A stretch of 6,524 nt of DNA from a bacterium (lineage in GTDB: Bacteria; Verrucomicrobiota; Verrucomicrobiia; Limisphaerales; J093): NCBI GenBank assembly GCA_021784265.1, contig JAJXTA010000170.1:1-6524 (forward strand), read 5' to 3'. Position 1 is the stretch's first letter, and each line of letters begins with the position of its first letter. Both the position numbers and the translations under genes were made by a program. Below, piece after piece: positions 5,273-6,524 of this stretch. The notes under the pieces were generated by a model. It had not been told where the DNA came from. It ran no database searches and saw nothing but the letters and a program-made list of their open reading frames with translations.

Positions 5273-6524
5273 ATGGTCGGTTGCCTCGCCCTCATCCTCC
5301 ATGCCCATCTGCCGTTCGTGCGGCATCCGGAACACGCGCGATTCCTGGAAGAAAGCTGGCTCTTTGAGGCGATCACGGAAACGTATCTACCGCTGATCGA
5401 AGTCCTGGCGGGCTGGCAACGCGACGGGCTACCCGCCCGCCTCACCTTGGTGCTCTCGCCGACCCTGGGCGCGATGCTCGCCGACGCGTTGCTCCGGGAG
5501 CGGTACGAACGCCGCCTCGCGGGACTGATCGAGTTGGCCGAGCGGGAGACCTTCCGGCTGCACTGGGACCCGAAGTGCCGGCCGTTGGCCGAAATGTACC
5601 AACGCCGGTTCGTTGGGCTGCGGGCGGCGTGGGAAGGTTGTGGCCGCGACCTGCCCGCGGCGTTCCGCCAGTTCCAGCATCAAGGGCTCCTGGAAGTCAT
5701 CCCCTGCGCGGCCACCCACGCGGTCCTTCCCCTCCTGGCGGATCATCCTCCCTCGCTGCGCGCGCAGGTGTTCGCCGCGCGCGACCAGCACCGCACGACG
5801 GTGGGCGGGCCGGTGGGTGGTTTCTGGTTGCCCGAGTGCGCCTATGTCCAGGCCGTCGAGCCCCTGCTCGTGCAGGCCGGCTTTCGCTGGTTCATCACCG
5901 AGACCCACGGTGTGCAGGCCGCCAGTCCCCGGCCGGCGGCCGGCGTCTATGCGCCCGTGCAAACCCCCGCCGGCCTGGCCGCCTTCGGGCGCGACCCCGA
6001 GTCGGCCCAACAGGTGTGGAGTCGGCAGCAGGGCTATCCCGGTGATCCGCGCTATCGCGACTTTTATCGGGACATCGGGTTCGACTTGGATTTGGACTAC
6101 CTGGAGTCCTACCTGCCGTCGCCGGGCCGGCGCGGGTTCACGGGCCTCAAGTACCACCGCATCCAAGAGGGACCGGGGGGCAAGCAACTGTATGGGCGGG
6201 AGGCGGCCCTGGCGCAGGTTGAGGAACACGCCCGCCACTTTGTGGCCGCCCGCGAGGAGCAGTGCGCCCGCCTGGCCCGGGGCCTGTCCACGCCACCGTT
6301 AATCGTGGCGCCTTATGACGCCGAGCTCTTCGGCCACTGGTGGTATGAAGGGCCGGAGTTCCTGGACGCCGTGGTGCGGCGAGCCCTGGCGCGCCCCCAG
6401 GCCCTCCGCTTGGTAACGCCGTCCGATTACCTGGCACGCGGCGAGCAACTGCCACTCGCAAAACATTACATTTACATTTTTTTCGGACGTAGCGAAGAAA
6501 TTGAAAATCTATACCAAATGGTTT
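5273..6524 (+). CDS. GH57 alpha-1,4-glucan branching enzyme, 3' end replaced or missing
   Basis: The visible product cuts alpha-1,4 glucan and rejoins it as alpha-1,6 branches, probably in glycogen-like storage. It opens MVGCLALILHAHLPFVRHPE, the conserved HxHxP region (His10, His12). GH57 region 2 is CAATHAVLPLL (Thr148-His149). The nucleophile region is FWLPECAY with Glu188, and the acid/base region is PYDAELFGHWWYEG with Asp349, close to the Glu183/Asp354 pair of the Thermococcus enzyme. ATG 5273 starts right at family similarity; no Shine-Dalgarno sequence is visible, 30 nt after the DUF4912 stop. The reading frame is open to the window end (417 codons), but family-like sequence stops near residue 395 (DYLARGEQLPLA). 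After that, about 21 AT-rich codons do not resemble a GH57 enzyme. Full family members are about 520-560 residues with a C-terminal helical domain (DUF1957) that is absent here. Confidence 0.93.
   Translation, partial: MVGCLALILHAHLPFVRHPEHARFLEESWLFEAITETYLPLIEVLAGWQRDGLPARLTLVLSPTLGAMLADALLRERYERRLAGLIELAERETFRLHWDPKCRPLAEMYQRRFVGLRAAWEGCGRDLPAAFRQFQHQGLLEVIPCAATHAVLPLLADHPPSLRAQVFAARDQHRTTVGGPVGGFWLPECAYVQAVEPLLVQAGFRWFITETHGVQAASPRPAAGVYAPVQTPAGLAAFGRDPESAQQVWSRQQGYPGDPRYRDFYRDIGFDLDLDYLESYLPSPGRRGFTGLKYHRIQEGPGGKQLYGREAALAQVEEHARHFVAAREEQCARLARGLSTPPLIVAPYDAELFGHWWYEGPEFLDAVVRRALARPQALRLVTPSDYLARGEQLPLAKHYIYIFFGRSEEIENLYQMV
6459..6524. other. AT-rich foreign or chimeric sequence joined inside the GH57 gene
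   Basis: The last 66 bases hold only 19 G or C (about 29%), against roughly 70% in the rest of the window, and the change occurs within a few bases. In the GH57 frame they read KHYIYIFFGRSEEIENLYQM, which does not fit the branching enzyme. The +1 frame is also open (NITFTFFSDVAKKLKIYTKW). A small repeat, CATT-ACATTT-ACATTTT, lies at the junction. It could be the edge of an inserted element, or a misjoined contig end. No terminal inverted repeat or target duplication can be tested because the other side is outside the window. Confidence 0.75.

Noticed and set aside
5429..6238. 269-codon open frame antisense to the GH57 gene
   Set aside because: The plus-strand frame has all GH57 catalytic regions; the antisense product is not family-like.

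Overview
The window is a GC-rich (roughly 70% by eye) bacterial chromosomal segment. It holds eight protein genes and no RNA genes, CRISPR array or recognisable transposase. The DprA and PyrB sequences read to me like Verrucomicrobiota versions. A DUF4912 protein followed by a family GH57 glucan-branching enzyme also fits that phylum. This placement is from memory of family sequences, so treat it as moderately likely.

Left part (1-1161, plus strand): the last 44 codons of pyrR, then a complete pyrB (aspartate carbamoyltransferase), the second committed step of pyrimidine synthesis. A bulged 11-bp hairpin fills most of the 58-bp gap between them. pyrB is not followed by pyrC. It converges on dprA across 52 bp that contain two adjacent hairpins, candidates for a two-way terminator.

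Middle part (1214-3311, minus strand): a tightly packed operon read right to left. It holds a DsrE-like protein with candidate catalytic cysteines, a DsrF/TusC-like protein, a short DsrH/TusB-like protein, and dprA (DNA processing protein, natural transformation). The first three genes are in the order of dsrEFH/tusDCB. No DsrC/TusE partner is present in the window.

Right part (3386-6524, plus strand, divergent from the DsrE operon across 74 bp): a 618-residue DUF4912 protein with a long tail of opposite charge blocks. After one TAG stop and 30 nt, in the same frame, comes a GH57 alpha-1,4-glucan branching enzyme. The pair probably works in glycogen or other alpha-glucan metabolism.

At about 6459 the GH57 gene changes abruptly from high-GC, family-like sequence to about 29% GC sequence that does not resemble the enzyme and continues to the window edge. 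This is either an assembly or contig-end artefact or the edge of an insertion. I found no clearly new biological system. The best leads are this junction, the DsrEFH-like trio attached to dprA, and the charge-block DUF4912 protein in frame with its enzyme partner.
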